From NCBI RefSeq assembly GCF_020882245.1, contig NC_083597.1, forward strand, positions 53,484,152-53,548,151: a stretch of DNA of 64,000 nucleotides, read 5' to 3'. How positions within the stretch are numbered: the first letter of the stretch is position 1; every line of letters begins with the position of its first letter. Below, one piece after another: positions 14,001 through 28,800 of the stretch. The notes under the pieces are model-generated. The model saw nothing but the letters and a program-made list of their open reading frames with translations. It was not told the origin of the DNA and ran no database searches. A program made the translations under genes and the position numbers. This DNA is from Rhopalosiphum padi. Taxonomy: Eukaryota; Arthropoda; Insecta; Hemiptera; Aphididae.

Positions 14001-17000
14001 TCACCACAGGACACTTCTTAAGTACCTAGAAAAAATATTTTCATTTATCTGAAAATATTTCCTTCAAGTATATTTAAAAATTCAAAATTTAAAATTTAAT
14101 AATCAAAATTTTAATAATTTAAATTTATAATTAAATGAAAAATGGGGGTAAGCATAATTGGTGAATCATCATGTATAATATTTTTAAATTAGCTTATATG
14201 GTATATGGTATTGTAATTTATAACAAAAAATGTCATTGAAACGGTTTTGGAAAATAAAATATATTAATGAGTACATATATATATTTTTTTTTAATATTTT
14301 GCTACTTGTAAAACATTGGTTTACATTTTTTGAACTGAGTTTAATAAACCGTTAAGTAATTTTATTTCACAGCGACAATAAAAACGACTTTTGACGCATA
14401 CAGTGAAAAATAAATGAACACAAATATTTTACGAGAGTATGTCTGGTGTTGAATGTTTTGGGTCGATTTCTAAGGGCATATTTCTTTTATATAAATTATA
14501 GTTTAACGATTTGAACTCTGAATTTATTTATTTTATTTTTCAACATTAAACTATATCAAAATCCAATTTGACTAAGTTTAATAACATAATGTCAATTTAA
14601 AAAAGTAGGCAAGTAGGTACCACTCTGTTGTACATTAGGTGTCGAGTGAATTACTATTATGGGTGTGATAAATTTGAATTCAATGATATATCATTGTACA
14701 AGAAAACATTGAACGGAGACAGTCTGTCAGTCTACATCACAAAATTTATTTAATGATATATTATTTTGAAATAGCTATTAATGTTACTTATTTTACTTTT
14801 AGTATTTAATTATTATAATAACAATAATTTATACCATATTATATCAACTGATATAACTCGAAATGTAATAACATCTTTCTGTAAATACCATAAAACAGTA
14901 TAAATAGGTTCATAGTATGATAAAATAAATCAAAATGTCATTGCGTACATCGAAATTCATAATAATACAATATACATATATCTTAAGCTCCAATGAATTT
15001 ATATATTTTTATTATAACAAAATAAGTAACATAGTTGTTTATCGTTTAAATAAGTAATTTGTAATTTCGTTGAAACTTAAGCTTAAAATGTCTATAAAAA
15101 ATAATTATCTTTATATATTTCTTGGATTTTATGGTCTCAATATAAACTGCGTATGAGGTATATTTTGCTAAATTTTCAAAACCTAATAAAAAAAATAGTT
15201 TTTATGAATTTCTTACTACGAATTAGTTGGCAATTTTTTGCAATTTTGACAAATTTCGTTAAAATTCTAACTTTAAACGCTTATAAAAAATATAGTGAAT
15301 ATAGATTTTCGATATTTTTTAATTGAAAAACTAACGAATAATAAGGAGCTTTATATTAATTTTTAAAGCATTTTTACTCAGCAAATAATTTTAAATTGAC
15401 ATAGAAAAAAAAACTAAAAAAAATTGAAAATGTCTCATGCCTATAAATATTGAAAAAGAATCAATATATTTTGAAAACTTTATTGTAAATATAAAATGAT
15501 AATATAAATATTTGGTAAAAGTTTTAAGTATCTAATGTTATTTGTATTAGAGTTACACCAAAATGGATTTTGTTAAAATATTATATAAATTTTATTATTA
15601 TTAAACACTAAAAACTTTAACATAATGATTTTTTAATACTTTAAAATAGCTATATCACTATTTACTAATACCTATAACCTACGTAATATAGAGATATACA
15701 TATGATGTTCTTTACAGTAAATTAACAATTATACAATTTCAATTACATTTACGTAGGTAGATACTTGGAATTTTGTTTAAACGTGGATTCATCAACGACA
15801 TTGTATTAAATTAAATATTTTATTTTATTTTTAGTACCAATAATCGAATATTTTATCGTAACTGCAGTATAAAAAGAATAATTAACGTTAATGGATATTG
15901 AAAGAAGTATCCCTTGATACCCGATAAAGAACTCGATACAGGTACTCTTTGAAAAGTGTTAGTAAAACTTAAGTTTTTTTTAAATATTATTTAGTTTTTA
16001 ATTTTAAATACAACTCATAATATGCAGAACTGTATAAATTAAACATTCTTTGATACATTCGTATAATATTTTATCGCCGTTTGTAGGTACTAATTATCAT
16101 TATAACTGAACGGTGAACACTAATGAAAAAGAAAAAATGTATATGTATACATTTTTTTAACTTGAACAACTTATTTACTCATTCATATTTTAATTTCAAT
16201 GTAAATATGATGAGTAATTAACATAATGACATACGTATTTCAATATTTGTACATAAATAATATTCAACATGTAAATTCTATACTCATATTAATCATATCA
16301 TCGATAATATACAAAGCGTATCATACAATACATCATATTGTAATAAATTGTCAAGTATAAAATTGTATTAAAGATTTCTTGTCCGATGATATCCTATAGA
16401 GTGTTTAGTATAGACTATTACAACTAGTACATTATTTCGGTGTTAAGCCACGGCAAGACGACTGCAATTTTCTAAAAAATCACATAAAATTTTGTCGACC
16501 TTTACTTTCGTTTTTATTCGGTGGTATCTTATTAGTTATATCTTATATGCCCTTTAGCTGGCTCCTAATATTTCTTGTAGTCTCATTCGTTTAAACAAAC
16601 TTATTGGATGTGGTTGATTCTTGCACGATAAATATTTATAGACGAATCAATAGAAAATATTTTATTATATATTGTTACTTAACAATAACGGTATATACTA
16701 GTTGGCAGATACTGTGAAATGTCATCAGATATCTCATAAGTCATAAAATATTAAAAATAGAATGAGAGTAAAATTGTTTTTCTTAGTTTAATATATCACG
16801 TCGACCGCCGACATGCTTGCATAAAAACCACATGATAAGTTTTTTGCTTCTATAGAATATATAAAGTACGACAAAAACGATTTTCCATTATTCGGAATTA
16901 AAGTAACATGCATTTTTAAAACGTGTGATAAGTCTTGTGCTTCTACAGAATGTGCTAAGTCCAATAAAAACGTTTTGCTATTATTTGGCATTAAAGGAAC

Positions 17001-19838
17001 AATCATTTTTAAAACGATTTCCGTTTTTTTAAGATTATAGCTGTTATATATAGGTATAGATATACAGATTTTACACATGTTATGTATATAATTATTATTT
17101 TTTGTAATAATTATTGTAATAATTTTAAATGAATAAGTACAACTTTAAATAAGATAATAGACACAATTTAATAATACGTCAGGTAACAGATAAACTTTTG
17201 AAAATCACCACATCGAGGAATTATTTATTATTCCTCACTTAATCATTTTTAATGTTTTATTATGAATTTTGTATTCTAAACATTTCCAATATTCATGTTT
17301 TGATTTTAATTGGAACCAATTTTTAACATGGTGTTATATTACCGTACGAAAAAACAGAAAAACCTATTAATTAAAGATTTTGTGATTAATAATAATTAAA
17401 TTCTGTAATATTATTACCTCTCAAATATATACTTAGTTAAAATTTGTATTTTATTCATGATACTCGTATAACTTAATTTATAAAAAAAAATTAATTTATA
17501 ATATATATATATATGTGTATAATATACATACGTATATACGTTTTATTGTGTACAATAGTATTTTAAAGATATTTGTTACGACAGAAAAATATATATTAGT
17601 TCTTAACTTTAGTTTTTCATGTTGTATACCAGAAGAATAAAAGTTGAATTAAACTAACCATAATTCATTTATACATTAACCAATAGCAGAAAATAATGTA
17701 GAAAGTTTATTGTAGAAAATATATATTCAATTAAATGATCCTTGATTAATAGAGATTAGATATTTAACATTTAACTAGTCTAACCATTTACATTACAGTT
17801 AATTTATTTTATTTAATTTTTAAAATGTTTAACGAGAAACTGGAAATATTGATGTACAACTAAACATAATATATAATTAAATAATACTATTATAGCTTAT
17901 ATAAAATATTCCTTTTATATAATATTATTTTTAATAAAAAATGTTCTTCAAAACATTTCGCTCTTTAAATTTTTTTCATCTTTTATTATATAATATATTT
18001 AATTATGTTTGATTCGATTTGAAAAAATATAAGTTATACCTAAATAAAATATAAAAATTATATTAATTTTAAATTAACCGTTTACGAGTGATAAAATATG
18101 AAAATGCTTGCAATAATTGTCACTGTAATAGCAGTTATTGTACTTTTCTTTATGATACATTATAACCAAACATTAAACTCATAGTTGCCGGTGAAATCGC
18201 TCTTCTTTTAGGTACCTCTTGATTTCAGTAATGTGTATAACCAAGTATATTTGTTGTAATAACCCTTTGTGAATACAACAATAGCTCTTATAACCTTACC
18301 CAATACAAATAATCGCGTAGTGTTAAATTATTATGTTTTTGAGTTGTATGTGTGCGTAATACATAACTCGAGGAAACGGCCATCGGGGGTTTTAATGGAT
18401 TTCGTCTTCGCGAATTTTCATGGGCGGGATGAATATAATATGTTTGGGCAGGACGACGCGTATAGCTAGAAAAATAAAAGCGATAAATAAAAATGTAACG
18501 TGGCCATAAGAAAACAGTGCCTATATAGAATCCATTTAAGTCTATCCGCGTTTTTGTGCGGTATTGAGACGCAAATTCGATTTGGTCCTATTACCGACCG
18601 CGGTCCGGTATTTACTAGCCCATTTCTAGTAGATCTAAAGAAAACGTTGTATGGCAAAGTGACTATACGAGTGCGAAATGTTTTCGGGAAAAAAACGTTT
18701 AAAATACGTGTTCGGAGCAACACGCGCTTATCGATTTTGGACATTGTATTTTCGTTTAACTCTTATGAAGTTATATATACACTGGTCCGGTCTACTATCT
18801 TCTACGTTCACCACTTAAATTAGACGCGTTTTCCAATTCTATATTCTTCGGTTTTCTTCACAAAATTTGACTCGCATTATTAAGATAAAAAAAAATAATC
18901 GGGCGCTCCAGTCAAGCTGACAATTTTGATATTGTTCCACCTCTCATCCCTGTTTACAGATACTATGCAACGCCATTAACTTCATCCTCTCATCACCACT
19001 GCCTTAGCCTTAGCGTGTATCAACCGTCAAACAAATATATAATAATAATACGGTTGATATTTCATTTTATTTTTTTTGGTGTGTGTGGCCGTCATAATTG
19101 GCCAAATCGATTTTTTTTAAATAAATAAAATGCGTTTGTACATAATACCTAACCTAACCACTTTTGACAAAAGTTGTAAAGTAAGTAATTTACATACTTC
19201 TAGTATTTCGGATAATATACTAATTTATTATGCACGATTATATTATGTATTACAAAAATAAAATAAAAAACGTATACAGTATACAATATACATAAGCAAT
19301 ATAGTTTAGATATCGATTAGATAATCTAACATTGTTATTGCAATGTTTTGGAATATATTTTTGGGGGTTGATGGAGGGGCGGAGCGAGTAAGTCGTTCGT
19401 GACCTATTATACCTATCTGGTCTATTATAGTCTTTGAAGTTTTATACGCTGTAGGCGAATATGAAGAAAAAGTCTTCTATTTATGAGATAATAAACAAGG
19501 GTCTGACAAGTATAATCTCATTTTATTATTTGTTGCAACACACGCCCACACACACACGCGCGCGCCACAAAAGTTTGTTTGAAAGTCTCAAAATACATAA
19601 TAAAAACGATAGTACAAAAAAAAATACATTTTTTCTGAAAAAAATTGTTCAAGGAAACATTAATTAAACACATGAATATCGTTGTATACACCATTTGAAT
19701 AACAATTGAGACATAATAACAATAATGATTATAATAATAATATAATATTACTTGATGGTACTGTAAACACTAATAAGTTAACATCATTATAAAATCAGAT
19801 CCATAGGTTGCGTTGCAAGAATATCGCATAAATGTATA

Positions 19839-19871
<33 letters not shown>

Positions 19872-22800
19872 TACATGACGTATTCATTGTACGAGTCAAA
19901 CATTTTCAACCATGTTGCGCAATAGTAACTTAAAGTTTTTCGGAATATTACAGCCAGAAGGATTTGTTTACGATTGTTTGTTGTTTTTTTTGTGTACATA
20001 AAACGGAGCGAAGTAAAAATAATAATAATATAAAAACGTCAAAACCGATGTAAAAAAGAAACCTACACTCGGCGGCTATTATTTTTACGACCCAAGAAAA
20101 CTTTGGACCACTCCCCGGGCTAGAGAAAGAAATCTCGGAACTTTTAACAACACCTGGACACCGTCGATAATCCCGTGCACTCGCCCCACAGGACAATACC
20201 CAATGACCTTAAGGACCTAGCCATTCAAATTCACACCTGTGCGACGGTCCTTTTTTGTGTTTAAAGTCTGTACTAGGATGAAGCTTGAATATGATAACCG
20301 AAGTATGTGTATATTACGGCCGAGAAAATGCGTATAACTATTATTATTATTATTATTATTACTTTCTTGTACGTAAAAATATCGATACAGTTTTTTGGGT
20401 CCTGCAGCACCTCAGATCCAATAGATTTGCGCGTCCACATGTACATAGAAATAATGAATTATTGATTGGTCGATGCCAAAAAACCACTATAAAATTTGAT
20501 AAACAGAAACATAAAACCACCGGGATAAACGGAAATGACAAATTTTTATATCAGCCGACCACCTTCCTCTTCTTCCCTGCCCGTCTTAAAAACACGCTTT
20601 ATTTTACGAGGAAAATGCGCACAAAATTTATTGGTTCGCGAAAAACACATAAACCGATTTGCCCGTAAACAATTGTAATGTTGTAATGTCAAATTCTTCA
20701 GGTTATGTTATTGGCAAACTACAGTTTTTACATTAATATTTTATCAACCAGAATAATCGGATTTATCAATTGAAAACTTACGTAGGATCTTAACATCTCG
20801 TACACAATAACACAAATAAAACATATTTTACCATTTGATATTTTTGAACTCGAGATGATCGAGAATGGTACAGACGCATATAGTATAGTGATTCTGTGAT
20901 GATATTTATTTTTCTGAGAATATTTTTTTAGGGTAATAAAGTTTATCCACTTATTTTTTTCTTGTTGTCATTCGTAGTTGATTGGAAAAACAGTATAAAC
21001 ACTTACGATACGAAATACTCGTTTATAAAAATCTCAAAGCTCGTATTTAAAAAAAAAAAATGTTAAAAATCGCAATGAAAATATTTCTTACAGAAATGAC
21101 CATGAAATTTTTTTTTTAAATTAATAAGTTTTGGTATGAACTTTTGCCAGAGATTATTTTCAATTTGTATTTCAATTATCTAAAAATCAAAAATAAAAAA
21201 GTATTACTAAACTATTCGCTTTAAGCTAATATTTTTTATAAACCAAGTTGTGATTTATGCTAAATTACATAAGTTAGTAAGTTTTACTTAGAATTGCTTT
21301 TTTAATGTCATGTTACTATATATTATATAGTTATTAGATTAAAAATTATAACTTCCGCACAAGTTACTTACATGTACAAAACAAAAATGGTCTATTTCCC
21401 TAAAACGTTTATTTAGTTTTTAATGTGCAATTAAGTTTCTAAAAATAAATTCATGGTCTATTCTAAATTTTTATTCCATCACAAAGACGATTTAATATTT
21501 ATTACCTTCATTAATTAATTACACATTAATACCATTGGTATACATACATACTATTTAAACCATATTATATAATAATATTATGTTTAACAAAGTCTATTTG
21601 TTATGTATTTATTTATTTATATAATTAAAAACTATCTTTAATGTCCATTAATAAACTATTCAAGTGTGTATAATACTATATTCTTTAATTTACTTTAAAA
21701 TTATCGAATGTAATGTTAGATTTTTAGGTTTAAAGTGAATATTTAACAAAATTAATCCATTTAATTTGTGTACAATTATCTTTGAGGATCAGTGATTAGC
21801 AAATATATGTATATGATATGTATCAATCTACGTGGAATATAGGTCATTGGTAGAATTTTAATCAACCAAATGCATCAAGTACAAATGACACACCATAATA
21901 GTAAAAGGGACTAATCAACATATGATATATTAATTTAGATACAATGGACAGAAATATTATTCTTTCGTTTTTATCTTCTGTTAATTGTATGATACAAACA
22001 TAAAATATTATGACAGCAGACTTACTAATTAAACAAGTACAAATTTAAACTACCATAAAATATAATCTAAGTAAAAAGTTTAAATATTTAATTGAATTTA
22101 TAACTTTATTTTTAACCTATATCTATATATTTATGAAGATAAACTTTATTTCAAATAAGTACCTATCCCCTACCTATTGGTTTAATTATTTGTTCTAATT
22201 TCGAAACATAAAGCTAAAAATAATATTGATTACAATTTTGTTGTATAATAATTAACATTTACTATATAAAATAAATAAAAATTAAACATGACAGTCTGTG
22301 TTTAGCTTATTTAAACGATAAATTTATAGTATACCAGATACCTAACCTATATTAACAGAAGCTTGTTAATTTAGCTCTTGAGAGAGCAAATATTATGTCT
22401 TAAGATTCTCATTTATTTTTATAATGAATAATGACATTTTAAAAATATAATTCACAAAATTATATAATTTATAATTAGGTACATAAAAAAAAAAAACGTT
22501 TTCCTAATAATCTAAACTGTACATAAATTTAAAAGTTGCTTTGCTAAAATTAATAGTTTTTGTTATTAATTGTTAGAATATGAAATAATATAACCCTATA
22601 TTTCTTTAAAAACAAAATTACTTATGAAAAATAACACAGCACCTAGTGAACTTACTTGATGCTTGTAATAGGTGATAAAAAGAAGTAGATGGCAACTATT
22701 TAAACTTTTATGGCGACAAGAAGGAAAGTAGAAAATGTAAAAGAAAGAAAAGAAAAAAAATCTTTTCAAAGGCTTTTATATTTTTCACCATCCTAAAAAA

Positions 22801-25800
22801 CCACTTGTGAAAAGAGACCACAGAACTCGACCTTAATATTGCATTTCATTGTTCTATCACTAAAACCCCAATTTACCGCACAAAGTGCTCAAAACTCTTT
22901 GCATTTTTCACCCTGACTAGTAACTTTTATATTTCTTCTTGGATTCAAAAAAAGTTTTTCTAGAGTATAAATCATTAACGTTAATTTTTTTAACCTCCAA
23001 AAAAAAATTGACTTGGTTTTCATAAATATACCACAATACTAAGTAAAAACCCTTAAAAGCCCAGTAAATTATCTACAAAGATAAGATAGAATCTTGACTA
23101 CCTTTTTTAAAGTTGATATGTTTATTATTAAAATTCAAGCATTTAATCTCAATAGTATTTAAAGATAACGTTAAAACTAACTTCAAAATTATTTTTTATA
23201 GAATTTATCAATAAAGCTATTAAAGATGATTATTTTTTAGGTAATAATTATTTTACACACCATATAATTTAATATATTATAATACAAATAAAATAAAAAC
23301 AAATAAATTTAATAGTGATTAGAAAAAATCTATATGATATACGTACCTATAAACTATACCTAAATATTATATTATACATAAGCAACTAAATATGCTGTCT
23401 ACCATAATCAAATAAATTTAAAAGCAATTACTTTTAGATAAAAAAAAATTGTAGATAAATAGCTAAAATAATTATATAAAATCTAGTTTATTATATATTT
23501 TGTAAATTCTATTAAGCTTATATTTCCAGTTATCAATTAATTTATATAATTGTGAAGGCAAAATTTTGTTTACTGCATATTGATGGTTTTGCTACATGCT
23601 GCATTTTATACGAGTAAAAAAGCGTCTAAATATTCAATGTGTTGGTGGCAAAGGTCGAGTGTAGACTTTCGAGGCAATAAAAAAAAAATCTACTCATATG
23701 GTGTGCGGCTGTGATGAGGCACTTAAAATCATAGTTAGGTCAGGTTAACATGGTGCTTAACCGAGGCAGTTTAAAAGTGTGTTTTTTGCGTTTAAAACGA
23801 CAACGGTTTTGGCATATAAAATATTATTTAATAAAGATAAAATTACAAAATTACAAACAAAACATTACTGTTTTAAATAATCAATAAAATATTAACAACT
23901 TAAACAAGTTTAATAAATAATGATATATAATTATTAAACCAACAACAAAGACTTTCCTACCTTTTAACTCTAAAATAATAGATACATGCAATTTAAATTT
24001 AACAAAATTTCCAAATAAATTTAATATTTTACATTTGATTTTTTTTTTACAAAAAAAAAAAACATAAATACAATAAATAAATGCTAATAGTATATTATGT
24101 AGTACCTACATATTATAGTTTTATTGAAATCGAAAAAAAAATGTTGTAAACTTATTTAATTTTTGATCTATGTGTATTATTTCAGAAAATTGTTTAAATA
24201 ACTAGGTAGTTATAACTATACACACAAAGGAAAAACTACAATTTGTAACCATAAAAAATAAGTAACTTGCCGTATAACAATTTTTGAGTAATTGGTTAAT
24301 TTATTTTTTGACAACGAGAGTCGAGAAGTGTTGTTGGTAATTTATTCAAGTGCAAAAATCACGGCAAAATAGAGTGTGTTCTGAGCTATGAACATAATGA
24401 TTAAACATGACTGCTTGAACAAATATTTTCATTTTATTTCTCCTGAATAATAATAATAAAAATAATAAAAAAAACCTAATAATACTTCGTGTTGTACAGT
24501 GATGTACATTTAAATTTTAAATTATTATACTAATTACATATTTTTATAAAAATATTATTATGTATTTGTATAATTAAAAATAAAAATAAACTTATTTCCT
24601 CGTGAACCACAAACCGTCTAAATATTTTATTTAAGATAGCGCTCCATTATTTCAGTGTATTATTATTAAATTATTTTACTGCCAAAACCTCAAGTTCACT
24701 GCAAATTTTATAAAATTATGTGTTTACTTTTAAAATACTAAATATTTATACCACCTAAAATGCATAAACAGATAGAAATATACGTGAAGTATCTACCTGT
24801 CTACATGGAATACTGTGTACCTACGGAATGTATTTGTTTTCCGTATTTGTATTTACACAGTTTATATCAATCGATGTTTTAATATTATGTATATTTAACT
24901 AGACGACAAACCATAAATTATTGTATAATGTGTACAATTGTACATTGTGAAAACCGATCGAAATGTTTGTAGTAATATCGTAATTTCCAGATCAGTATTA
25001 TTATGATTCAATTTTACGTATGTATTACGTACATATTGTACTACCTATAACGTACATGTTTACGTGTATTTTGTTGTTAACTGTACAGTGTACACTCTTT
25101 AATTATATCATATTTATATATATAAATATAGTAAGGACAAAATGTTTAACAATATACACTCAACTAAGGTTATATAACTCAAATGTATATCAATTAAATT
25201 TATTTCAAAATATTAAAATCACTATAATATGTCTATATATTATAATCATAATCAATATTTTAACAATTATTTTACTATAGATATTATAATTTTTAAAGGT
25301 ATTTAGGCAACCAGTAAGAAATAGTTTTTAATTAAAAAAATAGTATTTATCTTATCACCAAAATCTGAATTAACATATATGTCAGGAGAGGAATGGATGT
25401 GAAGTTTATTTAGAACTCATTAAATGTTTAACAACTTGACCTATATTGTTGCAAAAATAATATTGTTAACGTTAGCGATTTTTTTTTTTATGAATAGCCG
25501 TAATTGAGGTTAAATTTTATACTCGAGTCTGATGTAATTTAATGAAACACATTTATAAGTTATAACCCTTGAAGGTATAAATACAACGGAAAAATCAATT
25601 TTCTTAAATCTCTCAAGTTTCGTGCATATTGTTTTGAGTTCTCAATAAAACAACAGTTAGTTACATGTTTAAAGTTTTGGAAACACACTGACAAGTTAAA
25701 ATATACGTTTTTGAAACAGTACGTACAAATTAATATGTTAATTGACCTGTAAAAGTTTAGTTTGTATATTTATTAAATTAAAAAATAAGATTTAAGATTG

Positions 25801-28800
25801 AAATTGCGCGCGTAAACTGAGACAATGTCACATTTGTTTTTATTTGAATATTAAATAATATGGAAATTCTAACAAGATAACGGTTGAATGCATTTCAGAG
25901 AGAGGGGGATTTTCTGACATTTACTTCATTATAATAATAATATAGGCAGTAACGTTAGGTGTTATTTCATCTTCTAAACCAATAAGACTGATAAATCAAT
26001 AATAAATTATTTCAAACATAATAAACAATTTTATCATCCATTTTACAAAATACAATTTAAAAAGCTCATTTTGTCTTCGAGTCATCGATGATTTTAAAAT
26101 AAAATTGTTTTTCAGTTTATTATTACATGAAAAAAATTCTACTGAACATCAATGAAACATATGTAGTTAATGATAGAGGATATTTTAAGTTGGTAATATA
26201 ATATTGATTAAATATTTAATAAACCATTAAATATGATTGATTTTTTTTTTTTACTATTAATATTATTTATATAATATTGACAATATTGTACTAGAAATAT
26301 TTTATATTATTATACTAAACATTTTTAATACGCATTTTAAAATATTTATATTAGATACATTATTCTATGTATTACGATAATATGTAATAAACAGATTCAT
26401 ATAAAGACGTAAACAAATTTTAAAAAAATGCAAGTATAATATGTAAATGTGTCATATTATACCTATATATAAATATATAATACATATAGATAATAAAAGC
26501 TAATATTATGATAAAGATATTAAGCTAACAAACTTGTAAGTTGTAGCGTATTGATTAATAAAATACAAAAAAATTCTATACCTACATTATTATATATTCT
26601 AATGTATTATCGTTGTTATAGTAAAGGTATTATTTTTGTAAGAAGTCCTATTTTCTTTAAATGATTTATTTTATCAAATCATTGTATAATAATCAAATCT
26701 ATTTTCAAAAATAGTTCACTTTTAGTCCTTGGACCCTCTATGTACCAATTTCAACCATTAGATCTTTGCAAATGCTAAACCTATGCTGCATAACAAATTT
26801 ATAATTACTGCAGTACAGTTTAAACATTATTATACTATTATATACATATCACTGTATAGCGAATATAGACAATCGCCGTGTGTATACAAAATAGTTTATT
26901 ATACATTCAATATCAATAAAATATGGCATGGCACCGTGTAGCGTATACAATTATAATGTGCTTGGTTTTAAGTTCTAATAACAATATTACATACATGTAC
27001 GTAAGCTGTAAATTAAATTAAACATTAGTCAATTAGTAGAACAATAATGAGGGGGGGGGGTGGTTCGTGCAAGTGTCATCGCGTTACTGGCACGCATCTC
27101 TGTGATGTTAAATAAGTAGATGATTCCTCTTTGTCTAGTCAGTATGATTATTCGGTGTATAATATAGTGGACAGAACACGAAAATGGAAAACGTAGGTAC
27201 ACACGTATTCTGCACGATTCCGCATAAAAGGAAGGTAATTTTGCGGCGTACTTTCCACGCCACTCGTTACCCGACCATCATAATCTCGAGGCCCGCGTCT
27301 TTGATCTCCAATCATGCGCTCCTGCTTTCTGTAATCATTTCATAGCATTTGTCCCGCAAACAGCCCCGGGTCAGCCGATCTTGTGCACTGCACACATGCA
27401 AACGTTTTCAATGTTCTTCAAACGCAGTGAACGGGCGTGGTGTGGCTGGGAAGCGGGTAGAAAAATCCCGAGTCCATTGTGTAGTGGCTTCGTTATCTAC
27501 ATTATTAAGTTTAACCGTCCGAGAATTCTGTGTTTGTGACATTTGAACACGCGTGTTCGTAAGGGATGGGTGGGCAGGGGGGAATGCACACAAAGGTGTA
27601 TTTAGTAACAAACGCCAAGCCAACCAGAATGAAAATATAATAATAGTACGAAATGTAATGCCACCGTGTCATTAAACCGGGTAAAACGTAAGAATACTGT
27701 GACGAAGTGAACTCTGAACTAAAGTTAATTTCAAAATGTGATGATGTTTTTTATATTATATATCGTGTAAACGTACTTGCATCAACGGAAATTGCGAACA
27801 CTGCGTTAATTACATAAAAAAATATAAAAATATGCATTTGAAAAAAATAGTGATAAGAAATTAAAACGCCGGTTGTCGGTTGACGGCGGAGGTGAACAAT
27901 AAAATCGTATTAATTTAGACATCAATCGCGTAACGGTAACGAACAACAATACTTTTTCTGTAATTAAAGTTAAAAAGTTAATGAACCGAGTAAATCGTTC
28001 AATAATTCTATACTGAATTATTATATTTATGATTTATTTTAAATAATATCTTATACAACTGTTAGCTTACGACAGATAAATTGTTCAAGCTATATAAATT
28101 ATATATTTTATGAGTTAATGACTTTATTTTTGTTAGTTGGTATTAAGTTTGTTTATAGTAAATTTGAGTTTTAATCATTTTGCATAATTGATCAAAAGTT
28201 TTTTTTTGTTATTATTGTGTTTAACATAATAATATATTAATCGTACCTAATAGACGAAGGAATTTTGGACAAAAATGTTTTAAAATGAAAAAAACTTTAA
28301 CACAGATGAGCTCACAAATTATTTTCAATTTATCTTTTGGCAAATGACTTAATAAAGAGTTTTTATAACGTAACCAATAGAAAATGATTAATAATGTAAC
28401 AGTAATATATTATATTATGATAAAATTACGTACATTTGTCAAAAATATAATAAATATAACAATATAGTAAGTAGTTAATAATAATAATATGATGTCATAA
28501 CAAAGTCGTTCTTACAAGGTGTAGATATTAAAACTCTAAATCAAATGATTATATCCACGTAGTTATTTTGGGAGAAACACTGTGGATATATTAATTTACT
28601 CATTTCTTATGAGGCATCTCTAAGCTGGCTTAGCAGGTTGTTCTGGGTTTCCCCAGTCACATTGAGAACTTTAGATTATTCTCCATTAAAAAATATATTT
28701 TTTTTTTAGTCTTTAAGTGACAGGTTCATATTTTATATATATATGTTTCTTGAATAGTTTTCCAGTATAATCTAATGTTTAGAGAGGAAATATTCGATAA

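Noticed and set aside
19146..19160. CCTAACCTAACC, like the insect telomere repeat (TTAGG)n
   Set aside because: Only about two and a half units; expected by chance in 64 kb.
20285..20668. 127-aa plus-strand frame
   Set aside because: Starts with a poly-Tyr stretch from an ATT microsatellite and has no recognisable domain or splice context.
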